Shown here piece after piece: positions 1-7,672 of a stretch of 10,609 nt of DNA (positions within the stretch are counted from its first letter, which is position 1; every line of letters starts with the position of its first letter). The translations under genes and the position numbers were made by a program. The notes beneath the pieces are model-generated. The model made no database searches. It had not been told where the DNA came from and was given only the letters and a program-made list of their open reading frames with translations. Where the stretch lies: the NCBI GenBank assembly GCA_900769535.1, contig CAAGHB010000033.1, positions 1 through 10,609 on the forward strand, given 5' to 3'. The stretch comes from Clostridia bacterium (GTDB lineage: Bacteria > Bacillota > Clostridia > Oscillospirales > Acutalibacteraceae).

Positions 1-697
1 GTTCTTCCATTGTTGCAACAAGCTGGTGATAAATTTCACATATACCGATTACACCGTCAATATCAGTATTATCATCGATAATAGGATTTTTTGCTTCGGT
101 AACCTCTGCTGTGCAGGGCGATATGTAGAAAACCCCGATTTTATCCGAGCTAAGCCCAGTATTTCTAATTGCTTCTTCTTTTGCCATTTTCGCCGCAATC
201 AGCATAGGTGATTTCAAAGGCAATATATGACTACACAAATCAGGAAATTTAAGCTGAATCAGCTTCACAACAGCAGGACAAGCAGATGAAATCACCGGGT
301 ATTCACAAGCACCCGAATTCATATATTTTCTCGTTGCCTCGGAAACAAGTTCAGCCGCACGTGACGTTTCAAAAACATCATCAAAACCAATATGCTTAAA
401 AGCAGTCATTACATAATCAAGGTCCTCTAAATTACGTATTTGACCAAAGATAGTCGGTGATACAAGAGCCACCTTGTATTCATAGCCGTCGGTAACGCTA
501 ATGTGATCGTAAACAGCTCTCATAGCATGAGTTGGGCAAACTCTGATACATTCGCCGCAATCAATGCAGAGTTCCTTTAATACTTTTGCCTTTCCGGAAC
601 GGACACGAATTGCCCCAGTTGGACAGCGTTTAATACAGTTAATGCAACCTGTGCATTTATCAGAATCAAGTCGAACCGCATGGAACATTTTTTCCAT
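1..697 (-). CDS. hydS: Sensory-type [FeFe]-hydrogenase-like protein (HydS, group C), partial at the left window edge
   Basis: My reverse-strand translation from the ATG at 697 stays open to the window edge, giving 232 residues without the C-terminus. Two ferredoxin-type [4Fe-4S] motifs come first (Cys15/18/21/25 and Cys44/47/50/54). The H-cluster domain follows. Its L1 motif reads SSACPA (137-142), where catalytic enzymes have TSCCP: the cluster ligand Cys140 is kept, but the proton-shuttle Cys is Ala139. Its L2 motif reads SPCTAEVTE (193-201), where catalytic enzymes have MPCxxKxxE: Cys195 and Glu201 are kept, but Met is Ser193 and Lys is Glu198. Loss of the shuttle Cys is known for the putative sensory HydS of Thermotoga. 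The L3 motif and any PAS or phosphatase domain lie outside the window. An AAGGAGC ribosome-binding site (705-711, complement) precedes the start, 17 bases after the ATPase gene. A slow sensory enzyme is inferred. A catalytic hydrogenase is unlikely. Confidence 0.85.
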   Translation of the reverse strand, partial: MEKMFHAVRLDSDKCTGCINCIKRCPTGAIRVRSGKAKVLKELCIDCGECIRVCPTHAMRAVYDHISVTDGYEYKVALVSPTIFGQIRNLEDLDYVMTAFKHIGFDDVFETSRAAELVSEATRKYMNSGACEYPVISSACPAVVKLIQLKFPDLCSHILPLKSPMLIAAKMAKEEAIRNTGLSSDKIGVFYISPCTAEVTEAKNPIIDDNTDIDGVIGICEIYHQLVATMEE

Positions 698-714
698 AAC
701 AACAGCTCCTTAAA

Positions 715-1140
715 TTATGTAAAATTCACCTTCATATATACGGTTGTTCCAACGCCTATTTCAGTATCAATCTTCATATCGTCGGTGTATTTCTTTATGT
801 TAGGCAAACCCATTCCTGCGCCGAAACCGAGTGCTCGAATATGGTCACGCGCAGTTGAGTAGCCCTCTTGCATAGCAAGCTCGATATCCTTTATTCCCGG
901 TCCTTTGTCTCTAAGCCAAATTTCGATAGCTTCGGGTGAAATTTCAACATCGATTACTCCGCCGTCAGCGTGAATAACCATATTTATTTCGCCCTCATAA
1001 ACGGCTATTGAAACCCGTCGAACTATTTCCATGTCAATTCCGAGCTTTTTAAGCGTTCTTTTTATTGCGCCGGAGGCCTCGCCGGCATGAGTAAAATCAT
1101 CAGCAGATACTGTGTACGAAAGCTTTACTGCTTCACCCAT
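715..1140 (-). CDS. RsbW/SpoIIAB-like ATP-binding protein (anti-sigma factor / serine kinase family)
   Basis: This is a complete 141-residue GHKL (HATPase) domain protein with no membrane segment and no histidine-phosphotransfer domain. The N-box is EGEINMVIHA (49-58, Glu49, Asn53, His57). The G1 box is DKGPGI (78-83). The glycine-rich G2 lid is GFGAGMGLPN (105-114). The Glu/Asn/His-Ala N-box and the short length are typical of anti-sigma factor or serine kinase proteins such as RsbW and SpoIIAB, which bind ATP and control a partner by phosphorylation or sequestration. The start overlaps the end of the DRTGG gene by 8 bases, which suggests translational coupling. The hydS gene begins 17 bases after its stop. 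The context points to signal relay for the hydrogenase-like sensor, but the partner protein cannot be seen here. A role in sigma-factor control is only inferred from the family. Confidence 0.85.
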   Translation of the reverse strand: MGEAVKLSYTVSADDFTHAGEASGAIKRTLKKLGIDMEIVRRVSIAVYEGEINMVIHADGGVIDVEISPEAIEIWLRDKGPGIKDIELAMQEGYSTARDHIRALGFGAGMGLPNIKKYTDDMKIDTEIGVGTTVYMKVNFT

Positions 1141-1489
1141 TATTACAGCCGCCTCCTTTTAACCCGCTTTGGTATAAAAGTCCACAGGCAGTAAACATTC
1201 TATGCGGCGTAGTCATTAAAATTATGCCCCTATCCTTTGCAAGTGAAATTATTGTGTCATCCGGCTGCTTTCCGCGAACAAAAACAACGCATGGCATATC
1301 CATCATTTCTGCTGTTCTGACAACCTGAGGATTAACAAGTCCGGTTAAAAGCACCGACTGATCCTTTACATAAGCGAGAACATCACTCATCATATCTGAA
1401 CCGCAGGCCGAATTTATTTCTGTATCAACGAGATTTTCGCAGCAAATACATTTAGCATCTAATATTTTTTGAACATCTGAAACAAGCAT
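1133..1489 (-). CDS. Small DRTGG-domain protein, first gene of the hydS unit
   Basis: This is a 118-residue protein of the stand-alone DRTGG type. The family feature is the central ACGSDMMSDVLAYV segment (28-41), followed by an alternating strand/helix pattern (VLLTGL at 46-51, PCVVFVRG at 66-73, GIILMTT at 88-94). DRTGG domains are named for a conserved motif and often sit next to CBS domains or phosphotransacetylase. Their biochemical role is poorly known, and a ligand-binding role is the usual guess. It has seven cysteines, including a CICC cluster at 14-17 and one in the GGGC tail (112-115), but I see no recognised metal site. The start is supported by GGAGG at 1497-1501 (complement) and by a strong promoter further upstream. 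It is the first gene of the leftward unit and overlaps the ATPase gene by 8 bases. Confidence 0.8.
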   Translation of the reverse strand: MLVSDVQKILDAKCICCENLVDTEINSACGSDMMSDVLAYVKDQSVLLTGLVNPQVVRTAEMMDMPCVVFVRGKQPDDTIISLAKDRGIILMTTPHRMFTACGLLYQSGLKGGGCNNG

Positions 1490-1517
1490 GATAAAACCTC
1501 CAAACCTAATTTATCAT

Positions 1518-1546
1518 ATTATATCACCAAAATCTGCTATATTCAA
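1518..1546 (-). promoter_or_regulatory. Sigma-A promoter for the DRTGG-ATPase-hydS unit
   Basis: On the minus strand there is TTGAAT (1541-1546), a 17-base spacer, then TATAAT (1518-1523). TGA directly before the -10 box makes it an extended -10. Transcription should begin near 1511, about 20 bases before the first ATG at 1489. The leader is too short for a riboswitch. The match to consensus is strong, and activity is inferred. Confidence 0.75.
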
Positions 1547-1594
1547 GGTGTTATTTTTTACAAACTGCACAAGCATAAATAGTAATATTTATTA

Positions 1595-1623
1595 TTGCCA
1601 AAATGAAGTTGATAGGTTATAAT
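1595..1623 (+). promoter_or_regulatory. Sigma-A promoter for gltX-glnS
   Basis: TTGCCA (1595-1600), a 17-base spacer and a perfect TATAAT (1618-1623) face rightwards. The expected start of transcription is near 1630. The ATG at 1603 therefore lies inside the promoter and upstream of the transcript, so it cannot be the start codon if this promoter is the one used. The leader is short and holds no T-box. Confidence 0.7.
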
Positions 1624-1633
1624 AATCAGTTAG

Positions 1634-1641
1634 AAAAGGAG
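1634..1641 (+). promoter_or_regulatory. Ribosome-binding site that decides the gltX start
   Basis: AAAAGGAG is the only good Shine-Dalgarno sequence near the 5' end of gltX. It lies 9 bases before an in-frame TTG at 1651 and 12 bases before the adjacent in-frame ATG at 1654. No such site precedes the upstream ATG at 1603. Confidence 0.7.
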
Positions 1642-1653
1642 TTGTTTCGTTTG

Positions 1654-3315
1654 ATGACTGAAAATCAGAAAATAGCCGAGCTTATATTCGGCGACCTTAA
1701 CAAAAGCGTTGAGGATTATGAAATTGAATATCCCCCCGTTGAATTAAAAGAGGGTCAGCGTATCACACGAATTGCTCCGAGCCCGACAGGATATCTCCAT
1801 TTAGGAGTTTTATTTACTGCTTTAATCAACCGCAGAACTGCTGACGCTACCGACGGAATGTTTTATCTTCGCGTAGAGGATACCGACGCAAAGCGCGAGG
1901 TTGACGGCGGTATGGCCGATATAATCAACGGACTTGTTCACTTTGGCGTTAATATCGACGAGGGCTACGTTTCCCCTGCCGAAACAAAGGGTAATTACGG
2001 CCCGTATAAGCAAAGTGAACGCGGTGATATTTATCACGTATTTGTAAAGAAGCTGATGGAAGAAGGATATGCCTATCCCTGCTTCTGTACCGAACAAAAG
2101 CTTGCCGATAACCGTACGGTACAGGAATCAAATAAGGAAAGAACCGGTTATTACGGAAAATATGCTTTTTGCCGTGATTTAAGCTTCGATGAGATAAAGG
2201 CGAAAATTGACGAAGGTATGCCTTACGTCGTACGTTTACGCTCACCAGGTGATGAAAACAGAAGAATCACCTTTGACGACGGAATAAAGGGTAAAATCGA
2301 AATGCCCGAAAATGACGAGGATTTTGTATTGCTCAAATCCGACGGCATTCCGACATATCATTTTGCACATGCGATTGATGACCATCTCATGAGAACCACC
2401 CACGTAATCCGCGGTGACGAATGGATTTCATCTGTGCCGAAGCATATTCAGTTATTTAAGCTGCTTGGCTTCAAAGCACCGAAATATTGCCACGTTTCGC
2501 CGATTATGAAGGAAGAAAACGGCTCAAAGAGAAAGCTGTCCAAGAGAAAAGACCCCGAAGCAGCCGTTCATTTCTACGCCGAGCAGGGTTATCCCGCCGA
2601 TTCAGTTACGGAATATTTGCTTACGATAGCAAATTCCGATTTTGAGGATTGGCGTCGCGCCAACCCCACCCTTTCAAACAAGGAATTCAAGCTGAATTTA
2701 AAGAAAATGAGCGTTTCAGGCGCACTTTTCGATATTGTCAAGCTAAATGACGTAAGTAAAAACGTTATTTCGAAGTTCACAGCCGAACGTGTAGTTTCCG
2801 AGCTTCTCGATTGGGCAAAAGAATACGATACCGATTACTATGCTTTACTTTCGAGAGATATCGAGTTTACAAAAAATATTTTCAATATAGACCGCGACAC
2901 TCCAAAACCGCGAAAAGACATTGCTAAATGGAACGAAGCAAAGGAATATTCGGCTTATTTCTTCGACGAATTGTATCATAATAATTACGAGCTGCCCGAA
3001 AAGCTAACTGCATCGGATGCAATAAACATTCTGAACGAATATCTTTTGGTTTATGATGAAAAGGATAGCAAGGAAGAATGGTTTAACAAGATTAAGGAAA
3101 TTTGTCCTAAATGCAATTTCTGCCCCGACGTCAAAGAATATAAGAAAAATCCGGATAACTACAACGGCCACGTCGGCGATGCCGCAACAATTATAAGAGT
3201 TGCAATCACAGGCAGAACGAACAGCCCCGACCTTTGCTCAATTATGGCTTTAATCGGACGTGAAAAGGTAACCGCACGAATTAACGAAGCCATCGCACAT
3301 TTTAAAGAGGTGTAA
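1654..3315 (+). CDS. gltX: Glutamyl-tRNA synthetase (glutamate--tRNA ligase)
   Basis: A class I aminoacyl-tRNA synthetase that charges tRNA-Glu with glutamate using ATP in the cytoplasm. The reading frame is open from ATG 1603 (570 codons). I place the start at ATG 1654 (553 residues), or at TTG 1651, because of the promoter and ribosome-binding site between the two. Residues below use the ATG 1654 numbering. The HIGH-type signature is in PSPTGYLHLGV (42-52), with Val in the last place where Gly is usual for GluRS. The KMSKS-type loop is KLSKR (294-298). A CFC pair followed some 28 residues later by YAFC resembles the GluRS zinc site. The C-terminal half is the helical anticodon-binding region. 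The length is somewhat above the roughly 470-500 of many bacterial GluRS, but in keeping with clostridial forms as I remember them. The glnS gene follows two bases after the stop, so the two form an operon. Confidence 0.95.
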   Translation: MTENQKIAELIFGDLNKSVEDYEIEYPPVELKEGQRITRIAPSPTGYLHLGVLFTALINRRTADATDGMFYLRVEDTDAKREVDGGMADIINGLVHFGVNIDEGYVSPAETKGNYGPYKQSERGDIYHVFVKKLMEEGYAYPCFCTEQKLADNRTVQESNKERTGYYGKYAFCRDLSFDEIKAKIDEGMPYVVRLRSPGDENRRITFDDGIKGKIEMPENDEDFVLLKSDGIPTYHFAHAIDDHLMRTTHVIRGDEWISSVPKHIQLFKLLGFKAPKYCHVSPIMKEENGSKRKLSKRKDPEAAVHFYAEQGYPADSVTEYLLTIANSDFEDWRRANPTLSNKEFKLNLKKMSVSGALFDIVKLNDVSKNVISKFTAERVVSELLDWAKEYDTDYYALLSRDIEFTKNIFNIDRDTPKPRKDIAKWNEAKEYSAYFFDELYHNNYELPEKLTASDAINILNEYLLVYDEKDSKEEWFNKIKEICPKCNFCPDVKEYKKNPDNYNGHVGDAATIIRVAITGRTNSPDLCSIMALIGREKVTARINEAIAHFKEV

Positions 3316-3317
3316 TA

Positions 3318-4988
3318 ATGGAAGAGATAATCAAGGAACAAGGTAATTTTATAGAAGAATTTGTAAAAGCCGACCTCTCGGAAGGTGTATATAATTCAGT
3401 TCAAACACGTTTTCCTCCCGAGCCGAACGGATACCTTCATATCGGTCACGCAAAGGCGATTTGCATCGACTTTGGTATTGCTGATAAGTTCGGTGGCACA
3501 TGCAATCTCCGCCTTGACGACACAAATCCGTCAAAGGAGGACGTCGAATACGTTGATTCAATTATGGAAGATATCAAGTGGCTTGGATTCAACTGGGATA
3601 ACGTTTATTACGCGTCCGATTACTTTGACTTTATATATGAATGTGCAATTAAACTTATTAAAAAAGGACTTGCTTACGTTTGCGACCTTTCGGCTGATGA
3701 AATCCGTGAATACCGCGGAACACTCACCGAAGCAGGTAAAAACAGCCCTTATCGTGACCGTTCTATTGAAGAAAATCTCGACCTTTTTGAAAGAATGACC
3801 AAGGGCGAGTTTGAAAACGGCGAAAGAGTTCTTCGCGCAAAGATTGACATGGCATCACCCAACCTTAATATGCGCGACCCGGTTATTTACAGAATTATGA
3901 AGGTGCCCCACCATCGCGCAGGCGACAAATGGGTTGTATATCCTATGTACGATATGGCTCATCCCCTTTCTGACGCTCGTGAAGGTGTCAGCCACTCACT
4001 CTGCTCACTCGAATTTGAAAATCATCGACCGCTTTATAATTGGTTCCTTGAAAAATGTGATATCGAAACTCCTCCGAGACAGATTGAGTTTGCACGTATG
4101 AACGTTAATTACACATTGACCAGCAAGAGAAAGTGCTTGAAGCTCGTTAATGACGGACTCGTAATCGGCTGGGACGATCCTCGTATGGCTACAATTTGCG
4201 GTATGAGACGTCGCGGATACCCCGCCGAAGCAATTCGTGACTTCTGCGAAAAAATCGGCGTGTCAAAAGCGTTTAGCGTAATCGACATTGCCCTTCTCGA
4301 ATCCTGTGTTCGCGATAACCTTAATATAAATGCCGAAAGAGCTATGGCTGTTCTCCGTCCCGTAGAGGTTGTAATTGATAACTATCCTGACGGCCTCGTC
4401 GAAGAAATCGAGGTAGAAATCAACCCGAACAAACCGGAGCTTGGCACCAGAAAGACGTATTTCTCAAAGAATATCTTTATCGAGGCCGACGATTTCTGCG
4501 AAGAACCGCCGAAGGGATATTTCCGACTTTGTCCCGAACGTGAGGTTCGCTTAAAGGGTGCTTATTTTGTAAAATATGCTTCATGCGAAAAGGATGAAAA
4601 CGGCAATATCACAAAAATCCACTGCACATACGACCCTGAAACAAAGGGCGGAAATGCTCCCGACGGACGCAAGGTTAAAGGAACAATCCATTGGGTCAGC
4701 AAGGAAAACTCAATCGATGCAACGGTTAATCTCTACGACCGACTTTTCCTCGTTGAAAACCCGTCGGACGAAGATGCAAACGGTGAATTTTCAAGCAATT
4801 TAAACCCCGAATCTCTTACCGTGCTTACCGGCTGTAAGATTGAAAAGGATTTAGCAGAATCCTCTCCCGAAAAGAAATATCAGTTTATGCGTCAGGGCTA
4901 TTTTTGCGCTGATATAACATCAACAAAGGACAACCCTGTTTTCAACCGAACTGTTGCTCTAAAAGATTCGTGGGCAAAGAAAAAATAA
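3318..4988 (+). CDS. glnS: Glutaminyl-tRNA synthetase (glutamine--tRNA ligase)
   Basis: A class I synthetase that charges tRNA-Gln directly with glutamine. The GlnRS-specific signature PPEPNGYLHIGH is at 33-44, with a full HIGH box. The KMSKS-type loop reads LTSKRK at 267-272. A RLDDTNP segment (65-71) and the C-terminal beta-barrel anticodon-binding region are also present. The 556 residues match the usual bacterial length (about 550). AAAGAGGTG directly upstream, at the end of gltX, serves as the ribosome-binding site, and only two bases separate the genes. Many Firmicutes lack GlnRS and make Gln-tRNA by the GatCAB amidation route. In bacteria that do have it, GlnRS is generally traced to horizontal transfer from eukaryotes. 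No terminator follows within the short spacer before murA. Confidence 0.97.
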   Translation: MEEIIKEQGNFIEEFVKADLSEGVYNSVQTRFPPEPNGYLHIGHAKAICIDFGIADKFGGTCNLRLDDTNPSKEDVEYVDSIMEDIKWLGFNWDNVYYASDYFDFIYECAIKLIKKGLAYVCDLSADEIREYRGTLTEAGKNSPYRDRSIEENLDLFERMTKGEFENGERVLRAKIDMASPNLNMRDPVIYRIMKVPHHRAGDKWVVYPMYDMAHPLSDAREGVSHSLCSLEFENHRPLYNWFLEKCDIETPPRQIEFARMNVNYTLTSKRKCLKLVNDGLVIGWDDPRMATICGMRRRGYPAEAIRDFCEKIGVSKAFSVIDIALLESCVRDNLNINAERAMAVLRPVEVVIDNYPDGLVEEIEVEINPNKPELGTRKTYFSKNIFIEADDFCEEPPKGYFRLCPEREVRLKGAYFVKYASCEKDENGNITKIHCTYDPETKGGNAPDGRKVKGTIHWVSKENSIDATVNLYDRLFLVENPSDEDANGEFSSNLNPESLTVLTGCKIEKDLAESSPEKKYQFMRQGYFCADITSTKDNPVFNRTVALKDSWAKKK

Positions 4989-4996
4989 AAAAACAT

Positions 4997-5024
4997 TTGA
5001 TTTTACGTTATTATGTGATAAAAT
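4997..5024 (+). promoter_or_regulatory. Likely sigma-A promoter for murA
   Basis: TTGATT (4997-5002), a 16-base spacer and TAAAAT (5019-5024) are preceded by TGA, giving an extended -10. It lies directly after the glnS stop and leaves a leader of about 40 bases before the murA start. murA may be transcribed both from here and by read-through from glnS, since I see no terminator between them. Confidence 0.6.
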
Positions 5025-5072
5025 AAGTAAGATTGCAAATTCATGTAAATATAAATTTAGGGGTGCACATCT

Positions 5073-6329
5073 TTGGAAAAGCTGGTTATTAACGGCAAAA
5101 AACGCCTCCAAGGTGAAATTAACATCAGCGGAGCAAAAAACGCTGCTGTCGCAATAATTCCTGCTGCAATTCTCTCTGACGGCATCTGCCGAATCGAGAA
5201 TTTACCTGATATAAGCGACGTCAACGAGCTTATTGCCATTTTAGGTGAGCTTGGTGCCGGAGTTAAACAAATTAACAGCTCAACAATCGAAGTCGATTCA
5301 TCGACAATTTCTTCGTATGTTGTTCCCGCAGAAAAGAGTAAAAAACTAAGAGCAAGCAGTTATTTGATGGGAGCTATGCTTGGCCGCTTTTCAAAGGCAA
5401 AGGTTGCCCCTCCCGGCGGCTGTGATTTCGGCGTTAGACCTATCGACCAGCATATAAAAGGTTTTGAGCTTCTCGGTTCAAAGGTTACTATTGCTGATGA
5501 TATGGTGAATATTGATGCTAAAAAGCTTATGGGTAATCAAATTTACCTTGACGTCGTTTCTGTTGGCGCAACTGTTAATATTATGCTTGCGGCAGTAAAA
5601 GCGCAGGGACTTACAGTAATCGAAAACGCTGCAAAAGAACCGCACATCGTTGACCTCGCCAACTTCCTTTTATCAATGGGTGCTGATATTCGCGGCGCAG
5701 GTACAGATACAATTAAAATTCGCGGTGTTTCGCATCTGCACGGCACTACTTACAGCATAATTCCTGACCAGATAGAAGCAGGAACATATATGGCTGCTGT
5801 CGTTGCCGCATCGGGAGATGTTATAATCAAGAACGTTATCCCGAAGCACCTCGAATCAATTACTGCAAAGCTGGTAGAAATGGGAGCTACTATTGACGAC
5901 CTTGACGATGCTTTGAGGATCAGAAGCGACGGAAAAATTCACCGTTGTAATATTAAAACTATGCCTCATCCCGGATTTCCGACCGATATGCAACCACAGA
6001 TTGCTGCCGTATTATCCGTCGCCGATGGTAAAAGCGTTATAACCGAAAGCATTTGGGATAACCGATTTAAATACGCTGAGCAGTTAACAAAGCTTGGTGC
6101 ATTTATAAAAGCCGAGGGCAAAATTGCTGAAATTTACGGCGTAGAAGGGCTTTTAGGAAATACTGTGAAGGCAACCGACCTTCGTGCAGGTGCCGCTATG
6201 GTTATTGCCGGTCTTATTGCAAAGGGCGAAACCGTAATCGAGGATATTCATCACATTCAGCGCGGATACGAAAAAATTGTTGAAAAGCTTTCAAACGTCG
6301 GCGCAGACATTAAGATAATTAACGAATAA
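5073..6329 (+). CDS. murA: UDP-N-acetylglucosamine 1-carboxyvinyltransferase (MurA)
   Basis: This enzyme performs the first committed step of peptidoglycan synthesis: it transfers enolpyruvate from phosphoenolpyruvate to UDP-GlcNAc in the cytoplasm. The 418 residues match the family (about 420) and form two inside-out alpha/beta barrels. Lys22-Asn23 are present in SGAKNAA. The active-site loop has PPGGCDFG with Cys117, the equivalent of Cys115 in E. coli and the target of fosfomycin. The catalytic Asp305 lies in GFPTDMQPQ, and an RPIDQH segment follows the loop. Having Cys rather than Asp at 117 predicts an enzyme sensitive to fosfomycin. The start is TTG, supported by AGGGGTG at 5059-5065, and no in-frame ATG fits better. 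Firmicutes often carry two MurA paralogues, and I cannot tell which one this is. A terminator hairpin follows the stop. Confidence 0.96.
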   Translation: MEKLVINGKKRLQGEINISGAKNAAVAIIPAAILSDGICRIENLPDISDVNELIAILGELGAGVKQINSSTIEVDSSTISSYVVPAEKSKKLRASSYLMGAMLGRFSKAKVAPPGGCDFGVRPIDQHIKGFELLGSKVTIADDMVNIDAKKLMGNQIYLDVVSVGATVNIMLAAVKAQGLTVIENAAKEPHIVDLANFLLSMGADIRGAGTDTIKIRGVSHLHGTTYSIIPDQIEAGTYMAAVVAASGDVIIKNVIPKHLESITAKLVEMGATIDDLDDALRIRSDGKIHRCNIKTMPHPGFPTDMQPQIAAVLSVADGKSVITESIWDNRFKYAEQLTKLGAFIKAEGKIAEIYGVEGLLGNTVKATDLRAGAAMVIAGLIAKGETVIEDIHHIQRGYEKIVEKLSNVGADIKIINE

Positions 6330-6339
6330 ATACATCAAA

Positions 6340-6390
6340 CGGCTGTTCTAATTTTTATAAAAAAATAGAAGAGCCGCTTGTTTTGTATTT
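6340..6390 (+). terminator. Intrinsic terminator after murA
   Basis: CGGCT-G-TTCTA-(A)-TTTTT at 6340-6356 pairs with AAAAATAGAA-G-AGCCG at 6361-6376. There is one mismatch, one bulged base and a four-base loop (6357-6360). A T-rich tail follows (6378-6390). The structure begins ten bases after the murA stop and ends just before the walJ ribosome-binding site. The tail is interrupted by G and A, so some read-through into walJ is likely. Confidence 0.7.
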
Positions 6391-6404
6391 AAAGAGGTAT
6401 AAAA

Positions 6405-7190
6405 ATGGTAAGATTCTGTCCCCTTTTCAGCGGAAGCAGCGGTAACAGTACGTATATATCAAACGGCTCGTTTTCGGTTCTAATTGACGTCGGAGTAAGC
6501 GCAAAGGCAATTACGGATGCTCTTTTGAATATTGGCGCTAAGCCGGATGAAATTGACGCAATATTCATCACCCACGAGCATACAGACCATATAAAAGGTG
6601 TTCGCGTTTTCGCTTCTAAATTTGATTTACCCGTCTATGCCAACGAAGCGACCATGGATGAGCTTTTGAAGGATGAAAAATTTTCAGCAAACGTTGAACA
6701 TCGTGTTATTGAGAAAACTGTAAACATTAACGGCAACTTGATAAATGCGTTTTCTACTCCTCACGACAGTGTTTCAAGCTGCGGTTACAGAATTGAAACG
6801 AATGACGGGCGTATCATCACTGTTTGCACAGATATCGGTTGTGTAACAGATGATATTAGAAATGCACTTAACGGCGCTGATATAATACTCTTTGAATCTA
6901 ATCACGAAACAAATATGCTCATGAACGGTACATATCCATATCCGCTAAAGCTGAGAATTGCATCGGATATCGGTCACCTTTCGAACAGATGTTGTGCCGA
7001 GGAGTTGCCTCAGCTTGTAAAAAACGGGACAACTCGAATTGTTCTCGGTCATATAAGCCGAGATAATAACACTCCCCTTTTAGCCGAAACAACGGCTGTA
7101 TCAACTTTAAAAATGCACGGCTTTGAACGCGATTTGGATTATATTCTGACAGTTGCAAAGCCGAGCGGAAACGGAATTATAATTGTCTAA
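6405..7190 (+). CDS. walJ: Metallo-beta-lactamase-fold hydrolase, WalJ/YycJ family
   Basis: A 261-residue cytoplasmic hydrolase of the WalJ/YycJ family. The metal-binding signature THEHTDH spans 56-62 (His57, His59, Asp61, His62). Further likely ligands are His120 (in TPHDS), Asp143 (in CTDIG), and either His191 (GHLSN) or His216 (GHISRDN). The N-terminal LFSGSSGNST segment (7-16) is typical of this family. Bacillus YycJ is reported as a nuclease-like protein encoded with the WalKR cell-wall regulators and linked to cell division or DNA metabolism. The exact substrate is uncertain. No walK or walR gene is present here. AAAGAGG at 6391-6397 gives a good start at ATG 6405. I find no separate promoter after the murA terminator. 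The stop overlaps the rlmH start by one base (TAATG), so the two are coupled. Confidence 0.9.
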   Translation: MVRFCPLFSGSSGNSTYISNGSFSVLIDVGVSAKAITDALLNIGAKPDEIDAIFITHEHTDHIKGVRVFASKFDLPVYANEATMDELLKDEKFSANVEHRVIEKTVNINGNLINAFSTPHDSVSSCGYRIETNDGRIITVCTDIGCVTDDIRNALNGADIILFESNHETNMLMNGTYPYPLKLRIASDIGHLSNRCCAEELPQLVKNGTTRIVLGHISRDNNTPLLAETTAVSTLKMHGFERDLDYILTVAKPSGNGIIIV

Positions 7191-7672
7191 TGATTAAGGT
7201 AACGATAATTGCAGTCGGCAAGCTGAAAGAAAAATATTTTCGCGACGCCTGTGCCGAGTATGAAAAACGTCTTTCCGGCCATTGTAAGCTTAATATAATC
7301 GAAATTGACGAAACAAAGTGTCCTTCCTCCCCTTCCCAAGCCGAAATCAACAAAGTTATCGAAGGCGAAGGTGATAAAATTCTCGCAAAAATTCAAAAAG
7401 GCGCTTACGTTATCACCATGTGCATTGAAGGAAGCGAAATCAGTTCCAATAAGTTAGCTGATATGATTGAGAATGTTTCAGCTTATGGCGATAGTCACAT
7501 TGTATTCGTCATCGGCGGCTCATACGGTCTTTCTGATAGAGTCAAAAGCATTTCAAAATTTAAGCTCTCGATGTCACCAATGACCTTCCCTCACATGATG
7601 GCAAGAATGATGCTTTTGGAACAGATTTATCGAGCGTTTATGATAAATTCCGGCTCGGAATATCATAAATAA
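7190..7672 (+). CDS. rlmH: 23S rRNA (pseudouridine1915-N3)-methyltransferase RlmH
   Basis: A SPOUT-class methyltransferase that uses S-adenosylmethionine to methylate pseudouridine 1915 of 23S rRNA (helix 69) on the assembled ribosome. All 160 residues are present, the usual length. Seen in the sequence are the FVIGGSYGLS cofactor loop (106-115), the trefoil-knot region SPMTFPHMMAR (129-139), and the conserved end LLEQIYRAF...YHK (142-160). The ATG overlaps the walJ stop by one base and has no strong ribosome-binding site, which fits translational coupling. A walJ-rlmH neighbourhood is known from Bacillus, where an HtrA-type protease gene lies between them; that gene is absent here. The 3' end, which serves as the SCC integration site in staphylococci, is intact and followed by a normal spacer. 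Confidence 0.96.
   Translation: MIKVTIIAVGKLKEKYFRDACAEYEKRLSGHCKLNIIEIDETKCPSSPSQAEINKVIEGEGDKILAKIQKGAYVITMCIEGSEISSNKLADMIENVSAYGDSHIVFVIGGSYGLSDRVKSISKFKLSMSPMTFPHMMARMMLLEQIYRAFMINSGSEYHK

Noticed and set aside
26..211. Short plus-strand frames at 26-211 and 680-862
   Set aside because: They lie opposite the hydS and ATPase genes, whose motifs show that the minus strand is the coding one.
1603..1653. N-terminal extension of gltX from ATG 1603
   Set aside because: It overlaps the -10 box of a strong promoter and has no ribosome-binding site. The good Shine-Dalgarno sequence at 1634-1641 serves 1651/1654.
1822..2245. Antisense open frames inside gltX (and similar ones inside glnS, murA, hndA and hydB)
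   Set aside because: They are fully contained in well-identified genes, have no ribosome-binding sites or recognisable domains, and arise from the codon pattern of the real gene.
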